Shown here: in pieces, positions 8,860 to 17,090 of the stretch
Layout: each line of letters begins with the position of its first letter
How positions within the stretch are numbered: the stretch's first letter is position 1
Source of the DNA: Armatimonadota bacterium
Lineage (GTDB): Bacteria; Armatimonadota; Zipacnadia; UBA1398; JAKPQA01
NCBI GenBank assembly: GCA_029547025.1
Contig: JAKPQA010000221.1
Location: forward strand, 28,697 to 92,696
Direction: 5' to 3'
DNA: 64,000 bases
Translations under genes and position numbers: made by a program
The notes under the pieces: generated by a model
The model's input: the letters and a program-made list of their open reading frames with translations, nothing else
Told to the model about the DNA's origin: nothing
Database searches by the model: none

Positions 8860-9702
8860 ATGCCCGAACCCCTGACGCTGCCGGTCGTGCACATCGTGGC
8901 CGATACCCTCCCCGCCGCTTGGGAGCAGGCCGTGGTCGAGACCTGGGAGCGCGGCGCGCGCATTCCCACCCAGTATGATCAAGACGGTGATCCCGCCAGC
9001 CGCGATGTCAGCCTCTTCCTCGCCGTTCGCGACCCATTCGCCGAGCCCCGCATCCACCGTGCTTTCCCCGGCGGCATCGAGGACCTGGAGGTCTACCGGC
9101 AGGAGGTCGCCGACGGCATTCACGACCACTGGATCGATCCTGCCGCCGGCAAGTGGGAGTATACGTACCACGAGCGATTGAGGGCCTACGGGGTGCCGGG
9201 TCTCCCCGAGCCGGTCGACCAGATCGCCTACGTCGTCGATGCACTAGCCAAGGCCCCGCACACCCGTCGCGCCCAGGCTGTGCTGTGGAAGTGCTGGGAG
9301 GATGCGGGTATCGCGGACCCCGCCTGTCTCCAGCGCCTCTGGTTTCGCGTCTACGGCGAGGAGCTCGTGCTCGCCGCCCACATGCGCAGCAACGATGCGT
9401 TCAAAGCGGCGTATATGAACATGTACGCTTTCACTGACCTGCAGCGTGCTGTGGCGGAGGCACTCTCGGCGAAACTGGGGCGCCAGATCCGCGTCGGTCA
9501 GTACAATCACGTGGTGGACTCGTTCCACATCTACGGGTCCTACTTCGACGAGTTTGAGGGGTTCCTGCGCACCCTACAGGCCCGGCCGTTCGAGGACCGC
9601 GTCTGGACGACGGAACAGGTGCAGCCCATCATCGACGAGGCGCGCGAGCGCATCGCCAAGTCGATGGACCAGGAGCGGCTGACGGGGCGCAAGGGGCTGT
9701 AG
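8860..9702 (+). CDS. Thymidylate synthase-family protein
   Basis: The start ATG at 8860 follows AGAAGGAGG; the track ORF is longer upstream without homology. The 280-residue protein has the landmarks of the thymidylate synthase / dCMP hydroxymethylase fold: ADPACLQRLWF holds a candidate catalytic cysteine, HMRSNDAF matches the phosphate-binding QRSxD loop, and DSFHIY matches the conserved DxxHxY substrate-contact region. The usual PCH around the cysteine and the LGxPFN segment are both altered (here YMNMYAF). The family adds a one-carbon unit from methylene-tetrahydrofolate to C5 of a pyrimidine nucleotide. It may be the cell's TMP synthase or a variant acting on another nucleotide. No dihydrofolate reductase is adjacent. 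Confidence 0.75.
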   Translation: MPEPLTLPVVHIVADTLPAAWEQAVVETWERGARIPTQYDQDGDPASRDVSLFLAVRDPFAEPRIHRAFPGGIEDLEVYRQEVADGIHDHWIDPAAGKWEYTYHERLRAYGVPGLPEPVDQIAYVVDALAKAPHTRRAQAVLWKCWEDAGIADPACLQRLWFRVYGEELVLAAHMRSNDAFKAAYMNMYAFTDLQRAVAEALSAKLGRQIRVGQYNHVVDSFHIYGSYFDEFEGFLRTLQARPFEDRVWTTEQVQPIIDEARERIAKSMDQERLTGRKGL

Positions 9703-9734
9703 TCCGCCGCCACGGTCGGAGGAGGCATGACGCG

Positions 9735-10289
9735 GTGCTGTTGCTGCTGGGCAAGATCCTGCTGGTCGCGCTGCTCCTCTGCGGGTTCCTGGCGACGCTC
9801 CTCGGTCTCCCGGGGACCATCATCGTGGCGGCTCTGGCTACGGTCTGGGGTCTATGCACGGGCTTCGCGGCGGTGAAGTGGCCCCTCATCGCCGTGCTGT
9901 GGCTGGTGGCGATAGCCTCCGAGGTGCTCGACCAGGTACTGGGGGCCTGGGGCGTTCGGAAGTACCAGGGCTCGGCGCGCGGCATGTGGGGGGCTTGGGG
10001 CGGCGGCGTGGCCGGCGCCATCGGCGGCGGCGCCCTGGCTCCGCTCGCGGGTATCGGTGGGCCCGGGGGGTTCGTCCTCGGTGCCATGATCCTGCCGATG
10101 CTCGGCGGGCTGGTCGGTGGTTTCGCCGGAGCCCTTCTGTTCGAGATGACCCACGCGAGCAAGGGCTTCGGCGAGGCCGCGAGGGCTGGCTACGGCGCCT
10201 TCCTCGGCCGCACCGTGGGCATGGTGGCGAAGATCGGCGTCTGCGCCGGCATGGTCGTCGCGGTGCTCCTGGCCGTCCTCGGGGGGTGA
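9735..10289 (+). CDS. DUF456-family membrane protein
   Basis: The start is a GTG at 9735, preceded by CGGAGGAGG about 10 bases away; an ATG at 9727 is in another frame. The protein has 184 residues with about five or six hydrophobic segments: LLLLGKILLVALLLCGFLA at the N-terminus, a second hairpin around 30-60, two glycine-rich segments (GGGVAGAIGGGALAPLAG and MLGGLVGGFAGALL), and a C-terminal helix. This glycine-zipper pattern, with a central SEVLDQVLGAWGVRKYQGS loop, is that of DUF456, an inner-membrane family of unknown role. It lies 32 bases after the thymidylate-synthase-like gene and may be cotranscribed. Confidence 0.85.
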   Translation: MLLLLGKILLVALLLCGFLATLLGLPGTIIVAALATVWGLCTGFAAVKWPLIAVLWLVAIASEVLDQVLGAWGVRKYQGSARGMWGAWGGGVAGAIGGGALAPLAGIGGPGGFVLGAMILPMLGGLVGGFAGALLFEMTHASKGFGEAARAGYGAFLGRTVGMVAKIGVCAGMVVAVLLAVLGG

Positions 10290-10388
10290 CGGCGGCTAGC
10301 CAGTACACGGAGGGCTGCCTCCCCGGTGCATAGAACCCTGCGAGCCGGGTGTCGAATGCGTGAGTGCGAGTGGAGAGGCGGCCCTCTG

Positions 10389-11897
10389 TTGACCGTGTGT
10401 GATGTCTTGCGCAACACCGCGACCCGGGTCCCTGGCCGAACTGCCGTGATCTTCCGTGACCGGCATCTGACCTACGCCCAGTTGTCGGGGGCCGTCCACC
10501 GGCTCGCTGGCGGGCTATCGACCCTGGGGATCGGACACGGCGACCGCGTGGCCCTCATGGCGCCCAACTGCGATGCCTTTGCCATCTGCTACCACGGCAT
10601 CATGCGTGCTGGGGCCAGCGTGGTGCCCATTAACCCCATGTTCAAGGCACCCGAGATCGCTTTCATCCTCAAAGACAGCGAGGCCAAAGCCGCCCTCGTG
10701 CACGCCGCGTTGGCCCCGACACTGCGCGAGGCCGCCGACCTGGCCGCCGTCGAGCCGGCGCTCCTCTCGATCGGTGGCGAGGTCGAGGATGCCCTGGCGA
10801 TGGAGGCCATCCTCGATGTCGACCACGAAGCATTCGACCCTCCGGCTGTGGCGCCTGGCGACATTGCCGCCGTCCTCTACACCTCGGGGACCACGGGCCG
10901 TCCCAAAGGCGCCATGCTGTCCCACGATAACCTGGTGTTCGACGCTCGGGCCTCGGTCGACCACTTCGGGTTCTCGCCCGATGACCGCATCTTGGTCGTG
11001 CTGCCCATGTTCCACGCCTTCGCGGCCACCGTCGGGCTTGTGATCCCCGCATGCATCGGCGCATCCATCGTGGCTCTGGAGCGCTTCACACCGCAGGGCG
11101 TGTTCGACGCCATCTCCGACCACGCGGTGACCATCTTCCCCGGGGTGCCGACCATGTTTGCTGCCCTCCTGAAGGCGGCCGATGCGCTTCAGTGGGACTT
11201 CGCCAGCCTCCGAGCATGTGTGTCCGGCGGCGCGCCTATGCCCCCAGCCCTCATGGAGCAGTTCGAGGCGAAGTTTGGAGTACCGGTCTGCGAGGGAGAC
11301 GGGCCCACCGAGTGCTCACCCATCACGTCGGTGAACGTCCTCCACAAGCCCCGCAAACCGGGCACGGTGGGCCTGCCGCTCCCCGGTGTCGAGGTCCGTG
11401 CCGTCGATGACCACGATGAGCCCGTCCCGTGTGGGGAGATCGGCGAGCTCGTCGTTCGCGGCCGCAACGTGATGGTGGGGTATCTGAACCAACCCGAGGC
11501 CACGGCCGAGGCGCTTCGGGGTGGATGGTTCCACACCGGTGACCTGGGGACGGTGGATGAGGATGGCTATGTCGCCATTCTCGACCGTAAGAAAGATATG
11601 ATCATCGTCGGCGGGCTGAACGTGTATCCGCGCGAGGTTGAGGACGTTCTCTATGAGCATCCCGCCATCCAGGCGGCCGCTGTCATCGGGGTCCTTGACC
11701 CCCTCCGCGGCGAACGGGTGAAGGCTGTGATCGTCCGCCGTCCCGGCCACGAGCTCTCCGAGAGCGACGTGCTGGCCCACTGCCGCGGTCGACTGGCCAA
11801 CTACAAGCTGCCGAAGCTCATCGAGTTTGCCGAGTCCCTTCCCCTCTCCCCCACCGGCAAAGTGCTGCGCCGCGAGCTCCGCGACCCGCACGGATAG
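10389..11897 (+). CDS. AMP-forming acyl-CoA synthetase/ligase
   Basis: The family activates a carboxylic acid with ATP to an acyl-adenylate and transfers it to coenzyme A. Motifs in order are YTSGTTGRPKG near 165 (ATP-binding P-loop), a CSGGAPMPP loop, the HTGDLGTVDEDGY block near 382, LDRKKDMIIVGGLNVYPREVE (hinge and A8) and the catalytic-lysine end PTGKVLRREL. Homology suggests a TTG start at 10389 giving MTVCDVLRNTATRVPGRTA, the normal N-terminus; GTG at 10326 or ATG at 10356 would add up to 21 residues. The length of about 502 and the sequence are typical of medium/long-chain fatty acid or related acid ligases; the exact acid is unknown. It stands alone, after the DUF456 gene. Confidence 0.9.
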   Translation: MTVCDVLRNTATRVPGRTAVIFRDRHLTYAQLSGAVHRLAGGLSTLGIGHGDRVALMAPNCDAFAICYHGIMRAGASVVPINPMFKAPEIAFILKDSEAKAALVHAALAPTLREAADLAAVEPALLSIGGEVEDALAMEAILDVDHEAFDPPAVAPGDIAAVLYTSGTTGRPKGAMLSHDNLVFDARASVDHFGFSPDDRILVVLPMFHAFAATVGLVIPACIGASIVALERFTPQGVFDAISDHAVTIFPGVPTMFAALLKAADALQWDFASLRACVSGGAPMPPALMEQFEAKFGVPVCEGDGPTECSPITSVNVLHKPRKPGTVGLPLPGVEVRAVDDHDEPVPCGEIGELVVRGRNVMVGYLNQPEATAEALRGGWFHTGDLGTVDEDGYVAILDRKKDMIIVGGLNVYPREVEDVLYEHPAIQAAAVIGVLDPLRGERVKAVIVRRPGHELSESDVLAHCRGRLANYKLPKLIEFAESLPLSPTGKVLRRELRDPHG

Positions 11898-11960
11898 CCG
11901 GCGGGCCATTCGCCATGCGGCGCTGACGCGGAGCCGTGCGGAACATGCGGGAATGTGGCA

Positions 11961-11969
11961 TGCTATAAG
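11961..11969 (+). promoter_or_regulatory. Candidate extended -10 promoter element
   Basis: TGCTATAAG is a good extended -10 (TGn followed by TATAAG) standing out in GC-rich sequence. The -35 position holds only GAACAT, so it would rely on the TG extension. It lies about 70 bases before the small gene at 12038 and could drive that gene and the overlapping protease gene. Confidence 0.45.
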
Positions 11970-12037
11970 GGTAAGGGGGCGGGCGGCTGCCTACTCGTCG
12001 CCTCCGCGTGTCTGTCGTCGATCGAGGGGGGTTGGGT

Positions 12038-12295
12038 ATGGCCGAGATCCGACCTCAACCGGTGGGGCTGACCCGTTCGCGAATGGATCGTCAGATCTCG
12101 CACGAGCCGACTCCGGCGGAGATCGCGCGGGAGAGAGCGACGGACAAGGCCCGGCTGGAAGCGCGTCGGGCCAGCCTGGAGGAGAACCGCCGGATCCAGG
12201 CCAAGGACCGCGAGGAGGCCCGAGCGGCCTCCCGGGCCGAGCGAACGGCGAATCGGCGAGGAGAAGTTGGCGCGAACCTTGACGTCTTCGCCTAG
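12038..12295 (+). CDS. Small, highly charged helical protein of unknown function
   Basis: The protein has 85 residues from the ATG at 12038, with GAGGGGGG about 8 bases upstream. It has a short N-terminal arm (MAEIRPQPVGLTRSRMDRQ) and then one long Arg/Glu/Ala-rich helix with AREEA- and RERA-like repeats, likely a coiled coil. No metal or catalytic motif is present. Its end overlaps the TTG start of the next gene by 29 bases in another frame, which suggests translational coupling. I do not recognise the family. The signal-less, charged nature suggests a cytoplasmic or nucleic-acid-associated partner. Confidence 0.6.
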   Translation: MAEIRPQPVGLTRSRMDRQISHEPTPAEIARERATDKARLEARRASLEENRRIQAKDREEARAASRAERTANRRGEVGANLDVFA

Positions 12296-13505
12296 ACGCG
12301 CGCCGCTTGCGGCGCGCCGAGCCCTACCTCCGTGGGCCGCTGTGCTGGTCGTGCTCGCAGGCCTGTCGGTGTCGGCAAGCCTGGGCGAGCCCCCCGCTAC
12401 GCCCGCCAGCCTGGTCGCTCAGGCCCAACGTGCTCTGCGCACCTATGATGACACCGAGGGCGAGCGGCTGCTGCGGCTCGCCCTCGAGCGTGATTCCGGT
12501 CTCGCCTCGGCCCACCGCGAGTTGGGACTGCTGCTGGCGAGGCAGTACCGGTACGAGGACGCCGAGCGGCACCTCTCTCTGTTCCTCGATGGGCGGCGCG
12601 AGCCGGATCCTCTGGCTCTGGCGGCGCGAGCCCGCATGAGGTTCGCGCTCCTGCAATGGGATGGGGCGCTGTCCGACGCGCTGGACGTGCTCGCAGTGCC
12701 GCCCAGCGAGGTCGACGCGTCGCTCGTTGCCGAGATGCGCGGACTCTCGGTCGCCCTCGGGGATGCCACGCCCCGGTACACCATCGAGGTCCGCGACTCG
12801 GCCGGACGGCTTCAGTGCGTGCTGCGGGCGCCCGGGGATACTGACCAAGTACGCTGGTACGCCCGATCGGCCGCCACCGCCTTGGCTCAGGTGGAGTCGC
12901 TGGCGGGACAGGAACTCCCGCCGGTGGGGCTCATCCTCCTGCGTGACGGCAAGGCGATGAACCGGTGGAGCCGAGCGTTCACCGGCCGGAAGGCACCCGG
13001 CTGCGCGTTCTGTGATCACCGAGTCATCGTGCTCGAACTGGAGGCCAACCGCTACCGGCGCGGTGACCGGGCCGCCGAGGAGCGCGCGCGCATGACCGTC
13101 CTGCGGCATGAGCTGATTCACCACATGGTCGACGCCCTTGCGGGCGCGCGGGCGACTCCCAAGTGGCTGAACGAGGGGATTGCCGAGTGGTTCTGCCGCC
13201 AGTTCGAGCCGGCGGAACCAGCCCCGGAAGCCCAGCGTAACTTCGAATGGGCCTCGCGCGTCAGTCCCGAATGGTACTTTGTGGCCAGCCAGCCGGAGCA
13301 GATGGACGAGCGCTACTATGCATTCGCGGCTCTGTTCGTCCGTCTCGCGTCTGAAAGGGCTCCCGCCGGTGACGGATGGGTGCGCGCGTTCCTTGCTGAC
13401 CGCGGCGCCGGTCTGCCAACCGACGAAGCGTTCTCGCGTTCGGTGGGTGCGGCCAAGGAGGACGTCTTTGGGGCCCTCGTCGAGGCCGCCCGGGCCGTGC
13501 GGTGA
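12267..13505 (+). CDS. Exported TPR and MA-clan (gluzincin) metalloprotease-like protein
   Basis: The start is a TTG at 12267 with GGCGAGGAG a few bases before; no better start exists. A signal sequence is visible (ALPPWAAVLVVLAGLSVSASLGE). Residues about 45-120 form TPR-like helices (AQRALRTYDDTEGERLLRLALE, then HRELGLLLARQYRYEDAERHL). The C-terminal half has HELIHHMV (about 281) and WLNEGIAEWF (about 305), the HExxH...E pattern of zinc peptidases of the MA clan: two His plus the downstream Glu bind zinc and the first Glu is catalytic. It probably acts outside the inner membrane. Its substrate is unknown. It overlaps the small charged protein gene by 29 bases. Confidence 0.82.
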   Translation: MARTLTSSPRRAPLAARRALPPWAAVLVVLAGLSVSASLGEPPATPASLVAQAQRALRTYDDTEGERLLRLALERDSGLASAHRELGLLLARQYRYEDAERHLSLFLDGRREPDPLALAARARMRFALLQWDGALSDALDVLAVPPSEVDASLVAEMRGLSVALGDATPRYTIEVRDSAGRLQCVLRAPGDTDQVRWYARSAATALAQVESLAGQELPPVGLILLRDGKAMNRWSRAFTGRKAPGCAFCDHRVIVLELEANRYRRGDRAAEERARMTVLRHELIHHMVDALAGARATPKWLNEGIAEWFCRQFEPAEPAPEAQRNFEWASRVSPEWYFVASQPEQMDERYYAFAALFVRLASERAPAGDGWVRAFLADRGAGLPTDEAFSRSVGAAKEDVFGALVEAARAVR

Positions 13506-13611
13506 TGGCGCACGCTTCGGGCAGGCCGACTCCTGTGGGCTCCCGAATACCGTGCTGGCCTGGTCCTCCAGAGCCCCTGCGGGACAGAGCCTGCGCGAGA
13601 GGGTGGCTGTC

Positions 13612-14826
13612 GTGTCGCGGAACACCACACGCATGTTCACCGAGCGTGCCGAGGCCGCGTTGAGGGCCGCCCGACAGGAGGCGGCTCGCGGGGAGACAGG
13701 TGTCGTCACCACAGGCGACGCCCTGATTGGCCTCGCCGGCTCGGGGGCCGGGACCGGGTACGAGCTAGTGCGGGCGGCACGGATCACGCCGGACGGGGCG
13801 CGCCAGAGGATGCGTGGGGCGCCTCCGGCCATGGATGCCGCGCCGGGCAGCGGCGGTTTCTCCCGTGGCCTCGAGCTCGCCATCGAGCGGGCGCATCGGG
13901 AGGCTCGCATGGAGGGGTGCTCGCGCATAGGTAGTGAGCACTTGCTCCTGGGCCTCATTGATACTGCCGATACCCAGGCCTCGGCACTGCTCAACCAGTG
14001 CGGGCTTACCCTTATGTACTTCCGGCAGTACCTGGATCAGGCTCGCGAGCTCTCCCAGGCGACCTCCGCGCCGGGCGCGGTCCGTCGAGGAGGCGTGCTC
14101 GTCCCTGGCTCGGCCGGCGACGCAGTCTCGGCGGCCCAGTCTGTTTGTGGGACGGCAGCGGAGTCGCCGCGCGCCCCGTCCCTTCTGGAGCCGTCGGTTC
14201 CCGAGACGCCCCCCCCGGTCACTGGGCCGGCCGCGGAGCCGCCGGTGTCCCCACAGCCTCCGGAATCCCCCGACCCCCTGGCCGACGGGGCGGGCTCGCC
14301 GCTGTTGACCAGGATCCTTGCCAGCAACAAGGACTTCCTTCGCGTCGCACGAAGGGATGAGCCGTTGGCGCGACACCCTGCATTGGGCCTTGCGGTGGTT
14401 ACGTGCATGGACTGCCGACTCACCGACTGGTTCATGCGGGCCATGGGTCTTAGGCGAGGCGACGCCGCGGTGATCCGAAACGCTGGCGCCTGGCCCGCCG
14501 GTCGCGATGATGTCATCCGGTCGCTGGCGGTGGCCGTGTACCTGCAGGGCGTGCGCGAGGTGATCGTGCTCGGGCATACCGACTGTGGGATGTGCAGCTT
14601 CTCTGCCGCTGAGTTTGCCGATGCTCTGAGCCGCGCAGGGGTCGGACGGTCGGCGATCGAGAGCCCGGACCTGCGAGGTTGGGTTGGGGCCGCGGCGCCG
14701 GATGTCGAGGTACACGTGCGGCGGTCGGTGCAGGACTTGAGAGCCGCCGCGGTGTTGCCGCCGGGGCTGTTGGTTCATGGTCTCTGCCTGGATACGAACA
14801 CCGGAGAGATCCGCCGCGTTACCTAG
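13612..14826 (+). CDS. Fusion of Clp N-terminal repeats with a beta-carbonic anhydrase
   Basis: Residues about 8-60 and 80-140 are two Clp N-type repeats: MFTERAEAALRAARQEAARG, then FSRGLELAIERAHREARMEG with the hallmark GSEHLLLGLI. A proline-rich linker of about 70 residues follows, and then a beta-carbonic anhydrase with CMDCR near 265 (zinc Cys plus the Asp-Arg dyad), IRNAG, and GHTDCGMC near 320 (zinc His and Cys). CO2 hydration to bicarbonate is the expected reaction; the Clp-like part normally binds substrates or adaptors of ClpC/ClpB chaperones. No ATPase domain is present. The GTG at 13612 is chosen with GAGAGGG upstream; the track start at 13180 runs inside the previous gene. No signal peptide is seen, so it is cytoplasmic. 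Confidence 0.88.
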   Translation: MSRNTTRMFTERAEAALRAARQEAARGETGVVTTGDALIGLAGSGAGTGYELVRAARITPDGARQRMRGAPPAMDAAPGSGGFSRGLELAIERAHREARMEGCSRIGSEHLLLGLIDTADTQASALLNQCGLTLMYFRQYLDQARELSQATSAPGAVRRGGVLVPGSAGDAVSAAQSVCGTAAESPRAPSLLEPSVPETPPPVTGPAAEPPVSPQPPESPDPLADGAGSPLLTRILASNKDFLRVARRDEPLARHPALGLAVVTCMDCRLTDWFMRAMGLRRGDAAVIRNAGAWPAGRDDVIRSLAVAVYLQGVREVIVLGHTDCGMCSFSAAEFADALSRAGVGRSAIESPDLRGWVGAAAPDVEVHVRRSVQDLRAAAVLPPGLLVHGLCLDTNTGEIRRVT

Positions 14827-14855
14827 CCAGGACTAGCCGGCAGTGACCGCTGATG

Positions 14856-14864
14856 TGATATGAT
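14856..14864 (+). promoter_or_regulatory. Candidate extended -10 promoter of the polysaccharide export genes
   Basis: TGATATGAT forms an extended -10 (TG, one base, TATGAT), about 160 bases before the Wza-like gene. I see no clear -35. It would yield a long, structured 5' leader, described separately. Confidence 0.45.
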
Positions 14865-15023
14865 GCGCTCGGATGCCGTGTGTCGGCGTGTGGTTGGTGG
14901 TGTGGCCCTTGGTGACGGGGCCTGCACCATTTTGGTGTGTACACGTGCCAGAATGGGGACTCGGGGGTTCAGACTAGGTCCTGGGACCTAGCCCCTCAGC
15001 TCCTGATCGCCAAGGACAAGGGC
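14865..15023 (+). promoter_or_regulatory. Structured 5' leader upstream of the export operon
   Basis: The leader contains several inverted repeats: GGCCC...GGGCC, GCACC-ATTTT-GGTGT, and a perfect 8-bp stem CTAGGTCC/GGACCTAG at 14974-14991, itself flanked by GGGG and CCCC. This could be a cis-acting RNA or an attenuator for exopolysaccharide production. I could not match it to a known riboswitch such as the c-di-GMP class. Confidence 0.35.
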
Positions 15024-16997
15024 ATGTTGCGCTTGGGACGGTCTCTTATGCAGCGGTGGGTTGTGGCGCTCGGTCTATCGGTGCTGTGCTGGGGGGCCGC
15101 GATGGCCCAGGATGGGGGAGTCCCCGGTACGCCGGCGGTCCCGCCCACCCCACCCGTGACGCCGGCCGTGCCCTCGGCGGCCCGTGACACCGAGATGCCC
15201 ATTCTGCCGGGTGACGTGTTGGCCGTTCGTGTCCTGGGCGAGCCCGAACTCACTGGTAGCTATCCGGTCTGGCCCGATGGCACGATCGAGATGCCATGGG
15301 TGGACCCCATCACCGTTCAGAACCTCCTGCCCCGGCAGATCCGCGACAAGATCGTGGAGGCCTATAAGCCGGATCTGCTGCTCGATCCCAAGGTTATCGT
15401 TGACATCGCCACATATGGGCCTCGGCCCGTTTGGGTCTATGGCGCCGTCGCCAAACCCGGCCCTATCGAGTGGCACCTGGCAAGAACCATCACCAAGGCA
15501 CTCGTGCAGGCGGGGCAGTTCCTCCCCAATGCCGACATGGGCCGAGTAGTCCTCCGCCGCGAGGGCGAGACGGTGGCCGTTCTCGATCTCGAAGGCTGGT
15601 TCCGCCACGGCGAGCCGATCAACAATGTGGATCTGCTGCCCCACGATGAGATCCTCGTGCCCGAGAAGGGCATGGTCTACCTGGTGGGCCGCGTCTCCCG
15701 GCCGGGCCCGCTGTCGCGGGCCCTGGCCCCCACCCTTCGCGAGGCCATCATCGCTGGAGGCGGGGTGTCGGAGGCCGCCGGTCTCAATCGGACCGTGATC
15801 ATCCGCGGTGAAGAGACCATCACCACGGACCTCGGGGCTCTACTCGATGGACGCGACCTCACCGGCAACATCGCGCTGGTCGATGGGGATGTCATCGTGG
15901 TGCCGCCCAACCGCGTCACCGTCGTGGGCGACGTTCAGAAGCAGGGAATCATGGAGCTCCCTCCCGGCTCGTGCCTGCGGGACGCCGTTATGGGGGCGGG
16001 CGGCGTGCAGCCTTCGGCCGTGCTGTCGAGGGTCCGCCTGGTTCGCGGCGACCAAGAGATTGCCGTCGATGCCCGCGGGCTGTTCGGCGAGGAGTCCGGT
16101 CCGGCACAGAACCCGGAGCTCCAGCCCCAGGACATCATCATCGTGCCCCGCGGCGTGGTCTATGTCGCCGGGGAGGTCCAGTCCCAGGGAATCGTGCCCG
16201 CCAGCCAGGCCACCTCGCTTCTTCGCTTGGTCGAGATGGCCCGGCCGCTGGAGACGGCCGACAAGGAGAGCGTCGTCATCCTCCGTGGCGGGCAGGAGAC
16301 GGTGGTGTCCGTCGCTGACCTACTGCAACCGGGCGGAAAGGGGCTCGACGTTCCGCTTCTTCCTGATGACCATGTGATCTTCCCGCGCCGCGAACGCGAA
16401 GTCGTCTACCTCGTCGGCGCTTGGCGCCGCCCGGGCCCGGTCGAATACGAGCAGGCCAAGACGCTCCTCCAGGCGTTGGCCTATGTGGGAGAGGACCTCG
16501 AATGGCAGTCGGTTGACCTGACAGCCGTGACGTTGGTCCGCGATGGAACCCCCACCACGCTCAACCTGGAGCCCCTGATCTACAAGGCGGACTTGAGCAA
16601 GGACATCGATCTCCTGCCCAATGACATCCTCGTGGCGCCCGCCAATCGCGACAACTTCGTCTACGTCGTAGGCGAGGTCAACAAGCCGGGGCCCGTGCCC
16701 TACGAGATGGACATGACGCTGAGCGACGCGCTCATGAAGGCCGGTGGCTACCGGGAGTACGCCGACATCGAGTCGATCCGCGTGACCCGGGCTCGGGCCG
16801 AGAAGCCCGAGGGCTTCCACGTGAACTTCCGCCAGTGGGTGGCGCACGGCGATGCGGCCAACAACCCGGTGCTCCAGCCGGGCGACATCGTTCGTGTGGT
16901 GCGCAAGGACTCGATCCGAGCGCGTGAGTGGCTGGGGAGCTTGGGCATTTTCCTGAGCGGAATCGATGTCGTCAGCCGGATCGGAAACCTGTTCTAG
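15024..16997 (+). CDS. Polysaccharide export protein, Wza-like with SLBB repeats
   Basis: The start is the ATG at 15024 (AAGGACAAGGG upstream), giving 657 residues with a signal peptide (VVALGLSVLCWGAAMAQ). A Poly_export domain begins ILPGDVLAVRVLGEPEL. About five or six SLBB domains follow, each recognisable by V-x-V-x-G-x-V-x-x-x-G: VYLVGRVSRPGPL, VTVVGDVQKQGIM, VYVAGEVQSQGIV, VYLVGAWRRPGPV and VYVVGEVNKPGPV. This family forms the outer-membrane or periplasmic channel for capsule and exopolysaccharide. It is longer than Wza (about 380) because of the extra SLBB copies. Lipobox Cys is absent. It heads a three-gene export operon with the Wzz-like and kinase genes; no glycosyltransferases are adjacent. 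Confidence 0.93.
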   Translation: MLRLGRSLMQRWVVALGLSVLCWGAAMAQDGGVPGTPAVPPTPPVTPAVPSAARDTEMPILPGDVLAVRVLGEPELTGSYPVWPDGTIEMPWVDPITVQNLLPRQIRDKIVEAYKPDLLLDPKVIVDIATYGPRPVWVYGAVAKPGPIEWHLARTITKALVQAGQFLPNADMGRVVLRREGETVAVLDLEGWFRHGEPINNVDLLPHDEILVPEKGMVYLVGRVSRPGPLSRALAPTLREAIIAGGGVSEAAGLNRTVIIRGEETITTDLGALLDGRDLTGNIALVDGDVIVVPPNRVTVVGDVQKQGIMELPPGSCLRDAVMGAGGVQPSAVLSRVRLVRGDQEIAVDARGLFGEESGPAQNPELQPQDIIIVPRGVVYVAGEVQSQGIVPASQATSLLRLVEMARPLETADKESVVILRGGQETVVSVADLLQPGGKGLDVPLLPDDHVIFPRREREVVYLVGAWRRPGPVEYEQAKTLLQALAYVGEDLEWQSVDLTAVTLVRDGTPTTLNLEPLIYKADLSKDIDLLPNDILVAPANRDNFVYVVGEVNKPGPVPYEMDMTLSDALMKAGGYREYADIESIRVTRARAEKPEGFHVNFRQWVAHGDAANNPVLQPGDIVRVVRKDSIRAREWLGSLGIFLSGIDVVSRIGNLF

Positions 16998-17090
16998 TGT
17001 CGTCGGGGCACGCCGGCTGTGTGGCGTGTGAACTCGTCCTGTGGTGCCGGGTGCGCCAAATGAACCGGCGGAGGGGCGGAGGTCTGTAGG

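Noticed and set aside
13180-13611. N-terminal extension of the Clp-carbonic anhydrase ORF
   Set aside because: It is a shadow frame of the metalloprotease gene; the Clp repeat begins only after the GTG at 13612.
12324-13994. 556-residue minus-strand ORF
   Set aside because: It is antisense to the TPR-metalloprotease and the Clp-carbonic anhydrase genes, has no family motif, and arises from the codon bias of GC-rich sequence.
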